Below are positions 1 to 10,768 of a stretch of DNA of 64,000 nucleotides, piece by piece. The notes below the pieces were generated by a model. That model had not been told where the DNA came from, searched no databases, and was given only the letters and a program-made list of their open reading frames with translations. Position 1 is the first letter of the stretch. Each line of letters starts with the position of its first letter. The position numbers and the translations under genes are program-made. The stretch spans positions 3,134,896 to 3,198,895 of the forward strand of contig NZ_KN150747.1 in assembly GCF_000754815.1 (NCBI RefSeq). The letters run 5' to 3'. This stretch comes from Yersinia ruckeri ATCC 29473 (lineage in GTDB: Bacteria; Pseudomonadota; Gammaproteobacteria; Enterobacterales; Enterobacteriaceae).

Positions 1-361
1 AATCGCCGTTACCAGCAAAGGTTGCGCAGGCACCGATAAACGTGCCGGGAACGAATGAAAACCATTGCTGGCAAGCCTGAATACACATCAAAAAGGCCAC
101 GATACCCGTCAGAAAATAGCCGAAGATGGCCCATTCCGGCTGCAACGCGCTGCCATGTATAATCAGCATGGCCCAGAATATGCCACTAGCAACGGTGAGC
201 AGACTGATAATCAATCCTTTTATGCCGCCCTGTGGGCAGGCAAAGTAGGCGGTACAACCGAGAAACCCTGCCCAGCTTATCAGGCCGTATGTCACGGCAA
301 CCCAGCCCCAAATACCGGAAAGAACTCCGGTGGTCATGGCAATCATCAAAATAATGTTCAT
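1..361 (-). CDS. ycdZ: DUF1097 inner-membrane protein, YcdZ-like (3' end cut by window)
   Basis: Translating the minus strand from the ATG at 361 gives an open frame of 120 codons that runs off the left edge. It begins MNIILMIAMTTGVLSGIWGW and is strongly hydrophobic, with about four membrane segments. The motifs FLGCTAYFACPQGG and VPGTFIGACATFAG match E. coli YcdZ, a DUF1097 inner-membrane protein of unknown function, as I remember it. An alternative ATG lies two codons upstream at 367, but the chosen start matches the family N-terminus. In E. coli this gene is not next to nuo, so the location is a rearrangement. No function can be assigned beyond membrane protein. Confidence 0.85.
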   Translation of the reverse strand, partial: MNIILMIAMTTGVLSGIWGWVAVTYGLISWAGFLGCTAYFACPQGGIKGLIISLLTVASGIFWAMLIIHGSALQPEWAIFGYFLTGIVAFLMCIQACQQWFSFVPGTFIGACATFAGNGD

Positions 362-488
362 CAGCATCACTCACGATAAATGGTATCAATAGGACTCGCG
401 CTATAAATGCATTTTATCCGAACCCATGTGGTTTATAGCGACCAAAATCACAATTATCATGACAAAAGCGCAAGTGATTACACTTTTT

Positions 489-504
489 TGTGATTAAGAT
501 CGCA
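489..504. promoter_or_regulatory. Candidate CRP site upstream of the ycdZ-like gene
   Basis: The sequence TGTGA-TTAAGA-TCGCA matches the CRP consensus TGTGA-N6-TCACA with one mismatch. It lies about 130 bp upstream of the minus-strand DUF1097 start, in an otherwise AT-rich gap. A smaller palindrome, AAGTG-atta-CACTT at 472-485, is adjacent. CRP control is inferred from the motif alone. Confidence 0.4.
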
Positions 505-575
505 ACTAATTGAGCGTCTGAGTAAAAAACGCAATCTCTCTACGACGGCGGCCTGACGCTAACGTGACGGTAATG

Positions 576-613
576 AAAAACCCCCTGCCAGCTCATGCTA
601 ACAGGGGGTTTTT
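576..613 (-). terminator. Rho-independent terminator of the nuo operon
   Basis: AAAAACCCCCTG pairs with CAGGGGGTTTTT, and an inner AGC-tcat-GCT extends the stem. The structure lies about 40 bp beyond the nuoN stop. The A/T flanks give a U-run in both directions, so it may also stop readthrough from the other side. Confidence 0.85.
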
Positions 614-654
614 CATCAACACATAAGGTACAGAAAACCGGATTAGATTACCGA

Positions 655-2112
655 TCAGAACATCGGTTGAGCCATCTGAACCAACGAAATCAGTGGCTGC
701 GGATAAATCCCAAGGAACAGTACTAGAATCGCAGAGATCAGAACGACTACGCCGCCAGCGGTCAACGCCCAGTTGCTTGGGGTATCACGCACCAGTTTTT
801 CCGGCGGACTGAGGAACAGGCTGACGGTCACACGCAGGTAGTAATACAGACCAATGGCACTACCCAGCACGACCGCACCGGTCAACCACCACAGACTGGC
901 GCTGACGCCCATCGCAACGACAAAGAACTTACCAATGAAGCCCAATGTCATCGGGATACCCGCCAGAGACAGCATCATCACCGTCATCACTGCCGACAGA
1001 ATAGGTTTATGCCAAAACAGGCCGCGGTAAGAGAACAGTGATTCTGCATCCGGACCTTTGTACGGGCTAGACATCAGGCTCACCACGCCGAAGGCACCCA
1101 GGCTGCTGAACAGGTAACCGGCCATATATACGCCCACGGTTTCCAGTGCCAGCTGATGGGTTTGCACCGCCACCAACGCAATCAGCAAATAGCCAAGATG
1201 TGCAATGGAAGAGTAACCCAACAAACGTTTGATATTACTTTGGCTGATCGCCATCAGGTTACCAAACAGAATTGAGGCAATGGCAATCAGCGACAACACC
1301 AGACGAATCGCTTCGCTGTCGGCAGCTGGCGCGTACATAAACAAACGCATTACCACGGCAAAAATAGCAATCTTGCTGGCGGTGGCCAGGAAGGTTGAAA
1401 CCGGTGCTGGCGCGCCCTGATAAACATCCGGGGTCCACAACTGGAAAGGCACCAGCGACAGTTTGAAGCCCAGGCCGACAATCATCATCCCCAGACCGGC
1501 CAGAATTAGCGGCTGGTGAATAACCGAGTCACTCAGACTTTTACCCAGTTCGGTGAAGGACAGACTACCAGATTCTGCATACAGCAGCGCCATACCAAAC
1601 AGCAGGAATGACGACGCAGCAGCCGACAGCAGCATGTACTTGATACTGGCTTCCAGCGAACGCTTCTGGCGATAGGCATAACCAATCAGGCCAAACAGCG
1701 GCAAGGAAATCAGTTCAATACCGAGGAACAGCGAAGCCAGATGATTGGCACTGGCCAGCAGAATGCCCCCCATGGCAGCGATCAGCACCAACAGGTAGAA
1801 CTCTTCGCGGTTGTCCGGATAACCTGCCAACCACGGATAGGCAAAGGTTGCTGTCGCCAGGCTGGCGATAATCACCAGCCCGGTATAGAACATCGCGTAA
1901 CCGTCAATCCGCATCAGCGGCGTGACATCCATTGGCCCGACTTGCCCGACGAAATACAGGGAAAGCAGCGCCAGGTTAAGTCCGATAACCGTCAGGGTGG
2001 CGTTGATAAAGTGATCGCGTCGCCACGCAATGGACAGCATCACAACCACCACCGTCAATCCGACGATCAACAGCGGTAGCATTGCGATCAGTTGTTGAGG
2101 AGTTATTGTCAT
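655..2112 (-). CDS. nuoN: NADH-quinone oxidoreductase subunit N
   Basis: NuoN is one of three antiporter-like membrane subunits (L, M, N) of complex I, which couple quinone reduction to proton pumping across the inner membrane. The 485-residue product equals the E. coli length and starts [15 protein letters not shown]. About 14 membrane segments are visible, and [16 protein letters not shown] is the conserved antiporter-family region with its buried lysine. It is the last gene of the operon, 6 bp after nuoM, and is followed by the 576-613 terminator. No anomaly was seen. Confidence 0.98.
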   Translation of the reverse strand: MTITPQQLIAMLPLLIVGLTVVVVMLSIAWRRDHFINATLTVIGLNLALLSLYFVGQVGPMDVTPLMRIDGYAMFYTGLVIIASLATATFAYPWLAGYPDNREEFYLLVLIAAMGGILLASANHLASLFLGIELISLPLFGLIGYAYRQKRSLEASIKYMLLSAAASSFLLFGMALLYAESGSLSFTELGKSLSDSVIHQPLILAGLGMMIVGLGFKLSLVPFQLWTPDVYQGAPAPVSTFLATASKIAIFAVVMRLFMYAPAADSEAIRLVLSLIAIASILFGNLMAISQSNIKRLLGYSSIAHLGYLLIALVAVQTHQLALETVGVYMAGYLFSSLGAFGVVSLMSSPYKGPDAESLFSYRGLFWHKPILSAVMTVMMLSLAGIPMTLGFIGKFFVVAMGVSASLWWLTGAVVLGSAIGLYYYLRVTVSLFLSPPEKLVRDTPSNWALTAGGVVVLISAILVLFLGIYPQPLISLVQMAQPMF

Positions 2113-2118
2113 GGCGAA

Positions 2119-3642
2119 TTACGGCCTTGTAGTTGTAATAGATGAAGCTGAGAACCACTGCTGTACATTACTCATCGCAGCATGGGATGTGTCGAGAATG
2201 GGCTGCGGGTACACCCCCAGCAACACTAACAGCACCACTAACAGCAGGATGATGGACAGTTCCCTTGCACTCATGCCCGGTAATGCCTCTTCTGATTTTG
2301 CTGCGCCGTAATAAGCACGCTGCATCATAATCAGTGAGTAAACCGAAGCAAAAACCAACCCGAAGGTAGCAATCACGGTAATGACTGGCACCACCTGGAA
2401 GCTGCCGAACAGGATCATGAATTCGCCGACGAAGTTACCGGTACCCGGCATCCCCAATGTTGCTACCGCGAAGAACAGCGATAGCGCAGGCAAATATTTG
2501 ATCCGCCCCCACAGGCCGCCCATCTGGCGCATATCGCGGGTATGTAGGCGCTCGTACAACTGGCCACAGATGATGAACATACCGGCGGCAGACAGGCCGT
2601 GGGCAATCATCTGAATCACCGCGCCCTGATAAGCCAACTGGCTGCCGGTGTAGATGGCAATCAGCACAAAGCCCATGTGAGAGACGCTGGTGTAAGCGAT
2701 TAAGCGTTTGATATCGGTCTGGCAGAACGCCATCCAGGCACCGTAGAAAATACCGATAACGCCCAGCCACATGGCGATCGGCGCAAACTCATGGGAAGCA
2801 TTCGGGAACAGCGGCAGACTAAAGCGCAGCAAACCATAAGCTGCGGTTTTCAGCAAAATCCCGGCCAAATCCACCGAACCGGCTGTCGGTGCTTGACTGT
2901 GCGCATCCGGCAACCAGCCGTGTAACGGCACTACCGGCATTTTCACCGCGAAAGCGATAAAGAAACCGAGCATCAACAGATATTCCACATTGTGGGACAT
3001 CGGGGTTTTCAGCAGATTTTCGTAGTTGAACGTCCAAACGCCTGTGGCTTTGTAATGCACAAACACCAAGCCAAGAATGGCGATCAACATGATTAGACCG
3101 CTGGCCTGGGTATAAATGAAGAACTTGGTGGCCGCCGCGATACGCGTTTTACCGTCTGATGCTTTGTGACCCCACAAGGCAATCAAGAAGTACATCGGCA
3201 CCAGCATCATTTCCCAGAAGAAGAAGAACAGGAACATGTCGATGGCGAGGAACACGCCGATTACCCCACCCAGAATCCACAACAGATTCAGGTAGAAGAA
3301 GCCCTGATTGCGCTGAATTTCACGCCACGAACAGAGGATAGCCAACACACCCAGTAGGCCGGTCAACACCACCATCAGCAGAGATAAACCATCTAACGCC
3401 AGATGGAATGAAATGCCGAATCGTGGGATCCACGGCAAGGTAAATTCTGACTGCCACTGCGGGATACCCGCCGGATTCATCAGTGAATAGTTGCCCTGTC
3501 CCCACAACAGCAGAGAAAGCGCCAACGTCAGCCCCATCGCGATTAACGCAACCCAGCGCGGTACTTTGGTACCGAAGCGCTCAAGCTGCCAGCACAGCAG
3601 ACCGCCGATAAAGGGGATAAGAATTAGCCAAGGTAATAGCAT
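2119..3642 (-). CDS. nuoM: NADH-quinone oxidoreductase subunit M
   Basis: NuoM is an antiporter-like proton-channel subunit of the complex I membrane arm. The 507-residue protein is almost entirely transmembrane. The family motif around WEMMLVPMYFL carries the conserved glutamate of helix 5. KMPVVPLHGWLPDAHSQAP and KRLIAYTSVSHMGFVLIA are the two diagnostic blocks shared by L, M and N. It sits 39 bp after nuoL and 6 bp before nuoN on the minus strand, consistent with one transcript. Confidence 0.98.
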   Translation of the reverse strand: MLLPWLILIPFIGGLLCWQLERFGTKVPRWVALIAMGLTLALSLLLWGQGNYSLMNPAGIPQWQSEFTLPWIPRFGISFHLALDGLSLLMVVLTGLLGVLAILCSWREIQRNQGFFYLNLLWILGGVIGVFLAIDMFLFFFFWEMMLVPMYFLIALWGHKASDGKTRIAAATKFFIYTQASGLIMLIAILGLVFVHYKATGVWTFNYENLLKTPMSHNVEYLLMLGFFIAFAVKMPVVPLHGWLPDAHSQAPTAGSVDLAGILLKTAAYGLLRFSLPLFPNASHEFAPIAMWLGVIGIFYGAWMAFCQTDIKRLIAYTSVSHMGFVLIAIYTGSQLAYQGAVIQMIAHGLSAAGMFIICGQLYERLHTRDMRQMGGLWGRIKYLPALSLFFAVATLGMPGTGNFVGEFMILFGSFQVVPVITVIATFGLVFASVYSLIMMQRAYYGAAKSEEALPGMSARELSIILLLVVLLVLLGVYPQPILDTSHAAMSNVQQWFSASSITTTRP

Positions 3643-3681
3643 GGCGTTTTGTGTCCCTAATTAAAGAGCCTATTCAGGCTT

Positions 3682-5526
3682 CTAAACGAAAAGCAACAGA
3701 GCCAGTATGACAACTGCACCCAGACCCATCGAGGCAACGTACCAACGTACCTGACCATTTTCACTGAACGTCAAACCGCGATTACCCAAGCGTGCCATCC
3801 ATGCCGGTGTATTCATCAGGCTGTTCAGCGGGTCACGTTGCAGCAGTCTCGCAATCCACAAATAAGGTTTGACGAACAGGTGGTGGTACAGCCAGTCGAA
3901 GCCCCATGCGTTGAACCACCAGACGGTGAAGAAACGGCCAATCGCAGTTTGCGCGATGCTGTTTACCCACTGACGTTTGCCCAGATACAGTGCCGCTGCC
4001 AGCAGAATACCGATCACCACGATCACCCCGGAGAAAATCTCCAGCGGCATTTTACCTTCTTCACCCAGGTGAAGTTCTGGCAACACGCCCGCCAACGGCG
4101 GTGTAATCAACGCACCCACGAAAGTCGACAATACCATCAGCACGATCAGTGGCAGGCTATGAGTTATCCCTTTCACTGAATGTGCTTTGGTTTTCGCTTC
4201 GCCGTGGAACACGATAAAGATCATACGGAAGGTATACAGCGCGGTCAGGAATACCCCTACCAGACCGGCAACCATCAGATTGATATGACCGGTAGCCAAG
4301 GCGCCCCACAGGATTTCGTCTTTACTGTAGAAGCCGGCGGTAACAATCGGCAATGCAGCCAATGCCGCGCCGCCCACCAAGAAGCAGATATACACCAGAG
4401 GAATGGTTTTGCGCAGACCACCCATCTTGAAGATATTTTGCTCGTGGTGACAAGCCAGAATCACTGAACCAGAAGAGAGGAATAGCAAAGCTTTAAAGAA
4501 TGCATGCGTCATCAGGTGGAAAATCGCCGCATCCCACGCCTGAACGCCCAGCGCCAGGAACATGTAGCCAATTTGGCTCATGGTGGAATAGGCCAATACC
4601 CGCTTGATATCGGTTTGCACCAACGCCGCAAAGCCCGCCAGCACCAAGGTGACCGCCCCGATAATCCCCACCAGATGTAGGACTTCGGGTGCCATCAGGA
4701 ACAGACCGTGAGTACGAGCAATCAGATAGACACCCGCCGTCACCATGGTTGCCGCATGGATCAGCGCGGAAACCGGTGTCGGCCCTGCCATCGCATCGGC
4801 CAGCCAGGTTTGTAACGGCAACTGTGCCGATTTACCCACGGCACCACCGAGTAGCATCAGCGTCGCCCAGGTTATGGCAGTCGAGCCCATTTCCAGTTTC
4901 TGCGGTGCCAGTACCATCAGTTCGCGGATATTCAGCGTACCCAGTTCGTTGTAAAGAATGAACAGAGCAAAAGCCAGGAACACATCACCTACGCGGGTCA
5001 CGATAAAGGCTTTCATCGCCGCCGCACCATTTGCTGGATTGGTGTAGTAGAAACCGATCAACAGGTAACTGCACAGCCCCACGCCTTCCCAACCTAGATA
5101 CATCAGCAGCAGGTTATCCGCCAATACCAAGACCACCATACTGGCGATAAACAGGTTGGTGTAAGCGAAGAAGCGTGAGTAACCCTCTTCCCCACGCATA
5201 TACCAAGAGGCATAAAGATGGATGAAGAAGCCGACACCAGTCACCACCGACAGCATGGTCAGCGACAGACCGTCCAGCGTCAGCGTCAGCGGAATACTAA
5301 AGTCACCCACCGACATCCAATGCCACAGGGTTTGGTTAAACACCTGAACCCCGGTTGCTTTCTGACTGAGGAAATCAACCGCAACGTAGGCGGTCACCAG
5401 CGCCGCCAAGCCAATCGAGCCGACCCCAACGGTGGCTGAGGTATTTTCCGACCAGCGACCACGGGAGAATGCCAGCAGTAAGAAGCCCAGCAGTGGCAGC
5501 AGAATTGTTAAATATAATAGGTTCAT
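3682..5526 (-). CDS. nuoL: NADH-quinone oxidoreductase subunit L
   Basis: NuoL is the distal proton-pumping subunit of complex I. Its length of 614 residues matches the family. [35 protein letters not shown] and [16 protein letters not shown] are the canonical antiporter blocks. The C-terminal third should form the long lateral helix that runs along the membrane arm, ending in a final membrane anchor ([12 protein letters not shown]). The start codon overlaps the nuoK stop by 4 bp (ATGA), indicating translational coupling. Confidence 0.98.
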   Translation of the reverse strand: MNLLYLTILLPLLGFLLLAFSRGRWSENTSATVGVGSIGLAALVTAYVAVDFLSQKATGVQVFNQTLWHWMSVGDFSIPLTLTLDGLSLTMLSVVTGVGFFIHLYASWYMRGEEGYSRFFAYTNLFIASMVVLVLADNLLLMYLGWEGVGLCSYLLIGFYYTNPANGAAAMKAFIVTRVGDVFLAFALFILYNELGTLNIRELMVLAPQKLEMGSTAITWATLMLLGGAVGKSAQLPLQTWLADAMAGPTPVSALIHAATMVTAGVYLIARTHGLFLMAPEVLHLVGIIGAVTLVLAGFAALVQTDIKRVLAYSTMSQIGYMFLALGVQAWDAAIFHLMTHAFFKALLFLSSGSVILACHHEQNIFKMGGLRKTIPLVYICFLVGGAALAALPIVTAGFYSKDEILWGALATGHINLMVAGLVGVFLTALYTFRMIFIVFHGEAKTKAHSVKGITHSLPLIVLMVLSTFVGALITPPLAGVLPELHLGEEGKMPLEIFSGVIVVIGILLAAALYLGKRQWVNSIAQTAIGRFFTVWWFNAWGFDWLYHHLFVKPYLWIARLLQRDPLNSLMNTPAWMARLGNRGLTFSENGQVRWYVASMGLGAVVILALLLFV

Positions 5527-5825
5527 CCGCGCATCTCACTGACTGTATCAATATCCAGAGTATGACGGCGACGATACAGCTGAAGCAGTAAGGCCAGGCC
5601 AATACTGGCCTCCGCCGCCGCCAGCGTGATCGCCAGGATATACATCACCTGACCGTCAGCCTGACCCCAATAGCTACCCGCGACCACAAAGGCCAGCGCC
5701 GCCGCGTTGATCATCACTTCCAGACTGATCAACATAAACAGTAGGTTACGGCGTATCAGCAACCCAGATAGCCCCAAAACAAACAGAATGGCCGCCAAAA
5801 TCAGGCCGTGTTGTAGAGGGATCAT
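5523..5825 (-). CDS. nuoK: NADH-quinone oxidoreductase subunit K
   Basis: NuoK is a 100-residue, three-helix membrane subunit (MrpC-like) of complex I, with conserved membrane glutamates needed for proton transfer. [16 protein letters not shown] carries the key glutamate of helix 2, and [16 protein letters not shown] that of helix 3. Length equals E. coli NuoK. It overlaps both neighbours by 4 bp (nuoJ upstream, nuoL downstream), the usual tight packing of nuoJKL. Confidence 0.98.
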   Translation of the reverse strand: MIPLQHGLILAAILFVLGLSGLLIRRNLLFMLISLEVMINAAALAFVVAGSYWGQADGQVMYILAITLAAAEASIGLALLLQLYRRRHTLDIDTVSEMRG

Positions 5826-6367
5826 GCTTGTTCCTCCGTTTTTCTTTTCGCTGATTCGCTAGCGCCCAGCACGTCACCCGGCTTGTGTTCGCGCCCAATG
5901 TGGAAGGCCACCACCAGACCGGCCAGTAATAGCATCGAAGCCAGCTCCACCGCCAATACGTATGGGCCAAACAGGCTGATACCGACCGCTTTGGCGTCAA
6001 CCATTTCACCGCTAATACCTTGATCGGTTAGGCTGCTAATGGCATAAATCAGTACCGATAACAGCACTAATGCCAACAGCGCGGGGCCAATCCAGACACT
6101 CGGCTTCAGCCAGGCACGTTCCTGCTCATCCACCTTGCCGAGATTCAGCATCATCACCACAAACACGAACAACACCATAATGGCACCGGCATACACGATA
6201 ATTTCCAGCGCACCGGCAAAATACGCACCCAGTGAGAAAAATACCGCCGAAATCGCCAACAACGAAATAATCAGGTACAGCAAGGCATGTACCGGGTTGG
6301 TATGAGTAATGACGCGAATTGTCGCCACTACCGCGACCAATGCTGCTATATAAAATGCAAATTCCAT
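5822..6367 (-). CDS. nuoJ: NADH-quinone oxidoreductase subunit J
   Basis: NuoJ is a five-helix membrane subunit of complex I that sits next to the quinone-arm junction. The start at 6367 ([14 protein letters not shown]) gives 181 residues, close to the E. coli protein. A TTG two codons upstream at 6373 is open too, but an AAAGGAG ribosome site and the family N-terminus favour the [29 protein letters not shown] is the conserved helix 3 region that contains the pi-bulge in known structures. The tail is charged and cytoplasmic or periplasmic. Confidence 0.97.
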   Translation of the reverse strand: MEFAFYIAALVAVVATIRVITHTNPVHALLYLIISLLAISAVFFSLGAYFAGALEIIVYAGAIMVLFVFVVMMLNLGKVDEQERAWLKPSVWIGPALLALVLLSVLIYAISSLTDQGISGEMVDAKAVGISLFGPYVLAVELASMLLLAGLVVAFHIGREHKPGDVLGASESAKRKTEEQA

Positions 6368-6381
6368 GATCAACGGCTCCT

Positions 6382-6924
6382 TTAAGGCATCAGACCTTTA
6401 ACGTCGATCGGTTTGGCTTCATTTTCGGCGTCGCCTTTCTGCTTGCCGTCAATCGCCATACCGGACATCCGGTAGAAGTTATATTCCGGATATTTACCCG
6501 GACCCGAGATCAACAAATCTTCTTTTTCGTAGACCAAATCCTGCCGTTTGAACTCACCCATTTCGAAATCCGGCGTTAGCTGGATAGCGGTCGTTGGGCA
6601 AGCCTCTTCACACAGACCACAGAAAATACAGCGGGAGAAGTTGACACGGAAGAATTCCGGATACCAACGGCCATCTTGGTGCTCGGCTTTTTGCAGAGAA
6701 ATACAGCCCACCGGGCAAGCCACGGCGCACAGGTTACAAGCGACGCAGCGCTCTTCGCCGTCCGGATCGCGCGTTAGCACGATGCGACCACGGTAGCGCG
6801 GCGGCAGGTAAACCGGCTCTTCCGGATACATTTGGGTTTCGCGCTTGTGGAAGGCATGAAGGCCAATCATCCACAGGCTACGCACTTGGGTGCCGAAACC
6901 AACCACTAACTCTTTCAACGTCAT
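6382..6924 (-). CDS. nuoI: NADH-quinone oxidoreductase subunit I (two 4Fe-4S clusters)
   Basis: NuoI is the ferredoxin-like subunit carrying clusters N6a and N6b, which pass electrons from the peripheral arm to NuoB. Two classical CxxCxxCxxxCP motifs are visible: C60/C63/C66/C70 and C99/C102/C105/C109. Its 180 residues match the family. It lies 14 bp after nuoH and 14 bp before nuoJ. All cluster ligands are intact. Confidence 0.98.
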   Translation of the reverse strand: MTLKELVVGFGTQVRSLWMIGLHAFHKRETQMYPEEPVYLPPRYRGRIVLTRDPDGEERCVACNLCAVACPVGCISLQKAEHQDGRWYPEFFRVNFSRCIFCGLCEEACPTTAIQLTPDFEMGEFKRQDLVYEKEDLLISGPGKYPEYNFYRMSGMAIDGKQKGDAENEAKPIDVKGLMP

Positions 6925-6938
6925 GGTTTATTCACCCC

Positions 6939-7916
6939 TTATTGAGCGTTGTACAAAATGACCGCGGCAGTCGCCAGCAGATTCAGCAAGGTCAACGGCA
7001 GGCAAACTTTCCAGCCGAATGACATCACCTGGTCATAACGTGGGCGCGGCAACGATGCACGGATCAGAATGAACATCACCATGAAGAAAGCCGTTTTCAG
7101 CGCAAACCAGATAAATGGCGGCAGGAACGGGCCTTGCCAACCACCGAAGAACAAGGTGACGATCAACGCCGAGACCGTCACGATACCGATATATTCACCG
7201 ACGAAGAACAAACCGAATTTCATACCGGAATATTCAATGTGATAACCATCGGCCAGCTCTTGTTCAGCTTCTGGCTGGTCAAAGGGATGACGGTGACAAA
7301 CTGCAACGCCCGCAATGGCAAAGGTCAGAAAACCAAAGAACTGCGGGATCACATTCCAGACGTGTTCCTGAGAGTTAACAATATCCTGCATATTGAACGA
7401 ACCAGCCTGCGCCACCACGCCCATCAGCGATAAGCCGAGGAACACTTCGTAGCTCAGGGTTTGTGCTGACGCACGCATCGCCCCTAACAAAGAATATTTA
7501 TTATTACTGGACCAACCGGCGAACAACACGGCGTATACCGCCAGACCGGCCATCATCAGGAAGAACAGGATGCCGATATTCAGATCTGCAACCGCCCAGG
7601 TCGGGCTGACCGGAACGATGGCGAAAGACAGCAACAACGAGGTAAAGGCAATCACCGGTGCCAAAGTGAAGATCATTCGGTCGGAGAAGCGCGGTACCCA
7701 GTCTTCTTTGAAGAACATTTTGATCATGTCAGCGACCAGTTGCAGTGACCCGCCCCAGCCGACACGGTTTGGTCCGTAACGGTTCTGGAACAAGCCCAGC
7801 AAGCGGCGCTCGCCAAAGCTCATAAAGGCACCGCAGGTGACAACCACCAACAAAATCACTACCGCTTTCAGGACGGAGATCAGGATCTCGATCAATTCAG
7901 GGGTAAACCAGCTCAT
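6939..7916 (-). CDS. nuoH: NADH-quinone oxidoreductase subunit H
   Basis: NuoH is the membrane subunit that forms much of the quinone-binding chamber and the first proton route (the ND1 homologue). The 325-residue protein has eight or so membrane helices. [20 protein letters not shown] and the acidic loop [20 protein letters not shown] are the diagnostic family blocks, and [13 protein letters not shown] is near the C-terminus. Its start overlaps the nuoG stop by 4 bp. Confidence 0.98.
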   Translation of the reverse strand: MSWFTPELIEILISVLKAVVILLVVVTCGAFMSFGERRLLGLFQNRYGPNRVGWGGSLQLVADMIKMFFKEDWVPRFSDRMIFTLAPVIAFTSLLLSFAIVPVSPTWAVADLNIGILFFLMMAGLAVYAVLFAGWSSNNKYSLLGAMRASAQTLSYEVFLGLSLMGVVAQAGSFNMQDIVNSQEHVWNVIPQFFGFLTFAIAGVAVCHRHPFDQPEAEQELADGYHIEYSGMKFGLFFVGEYIGIVTVSALIVTLFFGGWQGPFLPPFIWFALKTAFFMVMFILIRASLPRPRYDQVMSFGWKVCLPLTLLNLLATAAVILYNAQ

Positions 7917-10639
7917 AATACTGCCTCCCGCAGGTTCTCAACGCGGGTTCCCACCAATACCGGTGGAATGCCCGGTAAGCCAAGCGGCAAGCCGACCTGA
8001 CCTTGAGCCAAAGTTTCACTCAAGCGCACCGGCAGACGCAGAATCTGGCCAGAACAGTTGAATTCGACCAACGTACCGGCGTTAACCCCCAGTTTCGTGG
8101 CATCGATCGGATTGACCATCACATAAGGCGCTGGCATACGCTGCTGAATCACTTCTGAACGCTGGGACATTTCTTCACTACCGAACAAATGGTAGTAAGG
8201 AGCGACACACCAATCATCAGCGTTAGCCGTAAAGGCCGCAGGAACCTGGGTAAAGTAGGCGAGGCTGCCCTCCCCGGCTTCGATCAACCGAACACCCGGA
8301 TCGCCAAAGCGTAATTTGCCACCCACCTCAGCCTGGAACTTGTTCCACGCTTGCGGTGAGTTCCAGCCCGGTGCCCAGGCAAATGGAATCTGCTGACGAT
8401 CAGCCAGTGGGCTGTTATTCCCTTCCATTGAGAAAGCAAACGGCGTATCGATGTCTTGTGGTTGGCGCGGTTCATGCACGCTGATGTTGGCACGCATCGC
8501 GGTACGGCCACTGTAACGGTGCGGTGAGCGCGCCAGTTTCTGACCTCGAATACGGAAAGTCGCATCCGGCGCAGCTTCCACGATACCTTGTAGCTGTGGC
8601 AATGCGCTGACGCAGGCCTGAATCACATGGTCCAGTTGCGTCCAATCCACCTGACGGTGGGTATAAGTTGAATGCAGGGAATGCAGCCAACGCCAGCTTT
8701 CCAGCATCACCACGTGCTCATCGTAGTAAGTCGGATCGTAAACCTGGAAGAAACGTTGCGCGCGGCCTTCCTGATTCACCAAGGTACCGTCGCTTTCAGC
8801 AAAGCTGGCCGCAGACAGAATCAGGCTGGCTTTATCCATAATGGTCGTACGCTGATGATCCAACACGATTAGGTTTTCTACTTTGGCTAACGCGGCATCA
8901 ACCCGATCCGCTGCCGCATGCCGGTAAAGATCGTTTTCCATCACGATAGCCGTATCGGCTTCGCCGCTGGTCAACTGAGCCAGTGCCTGATCCAGCGAAC
9001 CACCGCCGACCATCGCCAAACCCATACTGTTTGCCGCTGCGGCCACAAAGGTAATGCCCACATCTGAACCACGGCCTTTTAGCGCTTTGGCGATGTTGGC
9101 TGCGGCTTCGATCATGGCATCGCTGCCCGCGTTGCTGCCACTAATGATCAGCGGTTTTCTCGCACCGGACAATGCCTGCACGATAATATCCACTTTACCT
9201 TTCAGATCCTTCGACAGATCGTCAACTGCAGGAGCGGATTCATCCAACGCATGGGCGATGGCGAAACCTAAACGCGCCTGATCGTCAACTGGTGCACGAT
9301 AGTTCCAGGCGGCGATATCATCCATCCGGGTATGATCAACGTTAGTGATAAACAGTGGATGTTTAGCATGTTGGCCAATGTTCATAATGGCAGCGATTTG
9401 CCAGTCAGCCACTTTCTGCGCCGCTGCCATTTCACGGGCTTTACCTTTCACCGCCTGACGCACGGACAGCGCAATACGCGCGCCGGTCTGAGTCAAATCT
9501 TCGCCCAGAACCAACACCGCATCGTAGCTTTCGATTTCACGTAGCGCTGGCGTATAAATGCCACCTTCGCGCAGCACTTTCAGCATCAATTGCAGACGTT
9601 GTTGTTCGCTGGCTGCAATGCCGGTGTAGAAGTTTTCAGCGCCCACCAATTCGCGCAACGCGAAGTTGCTTTCCAGACTGGCGCGCGGTGAACCGATACC
9701 AATGGTTTTCTTCGCCTGACGCAGAATATCTGCTGCACCTTGCATCGCCTGTTCAGCATTCAGGGCGATCCAGTCGTTGCCACGGCGTTGCTGTGGTTGA
9801 CGTGGTCGGTCTTTCAGGTTGACGTAACCATAACCAAAACGGCCACGGTCACACATAAAGTAGTGGTTCACGCTGCCGTTATAACGGTTTTCGATACGAC
9901 GCAGTTCGCCATAGCGCTCGCCTGGGCTGGTATTGCAACCCACGCTGCACTGTTGGCAGATGCTAGGCGCAAACTGCATATCCCATTTCCGGTTATAGCG
10001 CTCGGAGTGAGTTTTGTCGGTGAAGACGCCGGTCGGGCACACTTCGACCAGGTTACCGGAGAACTCGCTTTCCAGCGTGCCGCTTTCGGTACGACCAAAG
10101 TAGACGTTGTCGTGCGCACCGTAGACACCAAAGTCAGTGCCATCAGCGTAATCTTTGTAGTAGCGCACACAGCGATAACAGGCGATACAGCGGTTCATTT
10201 CGTGAGAAATAAACGGACCGAGATCCTGATTCTGGTGAGTCCGTTTACTGAAACGGTACTTACGGAAACTGTGGCCGGTCATCACGGTCATATCTTGCAG
10301 ATGACAGTTACCCCCCTCTTCACAGACCGGGCAATCGTGCGGATGGTTTGTCATCAACCATTCAACCACACTCTCACGGAACTGTTTCGCCTCGCTGTCA
10401 TCGATAGAAATAAAGGTGCCATCGGTGGCCGGGGTCATACAGGACATCACCAAACGCCCACGGGTATCATCGGCGTTTTGGTATTGCTTTACCGCACATT
10501 GGCGGCAAGCGCCGACGCTTCCCAGCGCCGGATGCCAGCAAAAATAAGGAATATCGAGTCCCAGGGAGAGACAGGCTTGTAACAGGTTGTCGGCCCCGTT
10601 TACGTCGTATTCTTTGCCGTCTACATGAATCGTAGCCAT
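7913..10639 (-). CDS. nuoG: NADH-quinone oxidoreductase subunit G
   Basis: NuoG is the largest peripheral-arm subunit, a molybdopterin-oxidoreductase-like protein that relays electrons through several Fe-S clusters. With the start at 10639 ([13 protein letters not shown]) it has 908 residues. Ligands C34/C45/C48/C67 form the 2Fe-2S site. [15 protein letters not shown] and [11 protein letters not shown] serve the N4/N5 clusters, and CQQCSVGC serves the extra N7 cluster found in E. coli-type enzymes. Longer openings at 10648 (MLIMATIH) and 10681 exist. E. coli is annotated with a similar short upstream extension, so 10648 is possible. A 129-bp gap with a hairpin separates it from nuoF. Confidence 0.97.
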   Translation of the reverse strand: MATIHVDGKEYDVNGADNLLQACLSLGLDIPYFCWHPALGSVGACRQCAVKQYQNADDTRGRLVMSCMTPATDGTFISIDDSEAKQFRESVVEWLMTNHPHDCPVCEEGGNCHLQDMTVMTGHSFRKYRFSKRTHQNQDLGPFISHEMNRCIACYRCVRYYKDYADGTDFGVYGAHDNVYFGRTESGTLESEFSGNLVEVCPTGVFTDKTHSERYNRKWDMQFAPSICQQCSVGCNTSPGERYGELRRIENRYNGSVNHYFMCDRGRFGYGYVNLKDRPRQPQQRRGNDWIALNAEQAMQGAADILRQAKKTIGIGSPRASLESNFALRELVGAENFYTGIAASEQQRLQLMLKVLREGGIYTPALREIESYDAVLVLGEDLTQTGARIALSVRQAVKGKAREMAAAQKVADWQIAAIMNIGQHAKHPLFITNVDHTRMDDIAAWNYRAPVDDQARLGFAIAHALDESAPAVDDLSKDLKGKVDIIVQALSGARKPLIISGSNAGSDAMIEAAANIAKALKGRGSDVGITFVAAAANSMGLAMVGGGSLDQALAQLTSGEADTAIVMENDLYRHAAADRVDAALAKVENLIVLDHQRTTIMDKASLILSAASFAESDGTLVNQEGRAQRFFQVYDPTYYDEHVVMLESWRWLHSLHSTYTHRQVDWTQLDHVIQACVSALPQLQGIVEAAPDATFRIRGQKLARSPHRYSGRTAMRANISVHEPRQPQDIDTPFAFSMEGNNSPLADRQQIPFAWAPGWNSPQAWNKFQAEVGGKLRFGDPGVRLIEAGEGSLAYFTQVPAAFTANADDWCVAPYYHLFGSEEMSQRSEVIQQRMPAPYVMVNPIDATKLGVNAGTLVEFNCSGQILRLPVRLSETLAQGQVGLPLGLPGIPPVLVGTRVENLREAVL

Positions 10640-10738
10640 AATCAGCATGCTTCCAAGTGGCTTGTGGCTGAACAGAGTCAATGTCTGTCACCGCGACATT
10701 GAATCGGTTGGTTTACAAGCGTTAATCAAAAATCCTGG

Positions 10739-10760
10739 CCCTTGCGGTAAACCACAAGGG
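10739..10760 (-). terminator. Intra-operon hairpin between nuoF and nuoG
   Basis: CCCTTG-c-GG, a TAAA loop and CC-a-CAAGGG form a stem of 8 pairs with one mismatch, just after the nuoF stop. On the minus strand it is followed by CCAGGATTTTTG. The U-run starts several bases downstream, so it looks more like an attenuator or RNA-processing element than a full terminator. Confidence 0.45.
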
Positions 10761-10768
10761 TCTCTGTG

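Noticed and set aside
65-379. 104-codon plus-strand frame at the left edge
   Set aside because: The opposite strand encodes a clear YcdZ-like membrane protein, so this is its shadow.
9740-10582. 280-codon plus-strand frame antisense to nuoG
   Set aside because: It is a mirror of the highly conserved nuoG coding sequence; low-complexity T/V/H content and no start signal.
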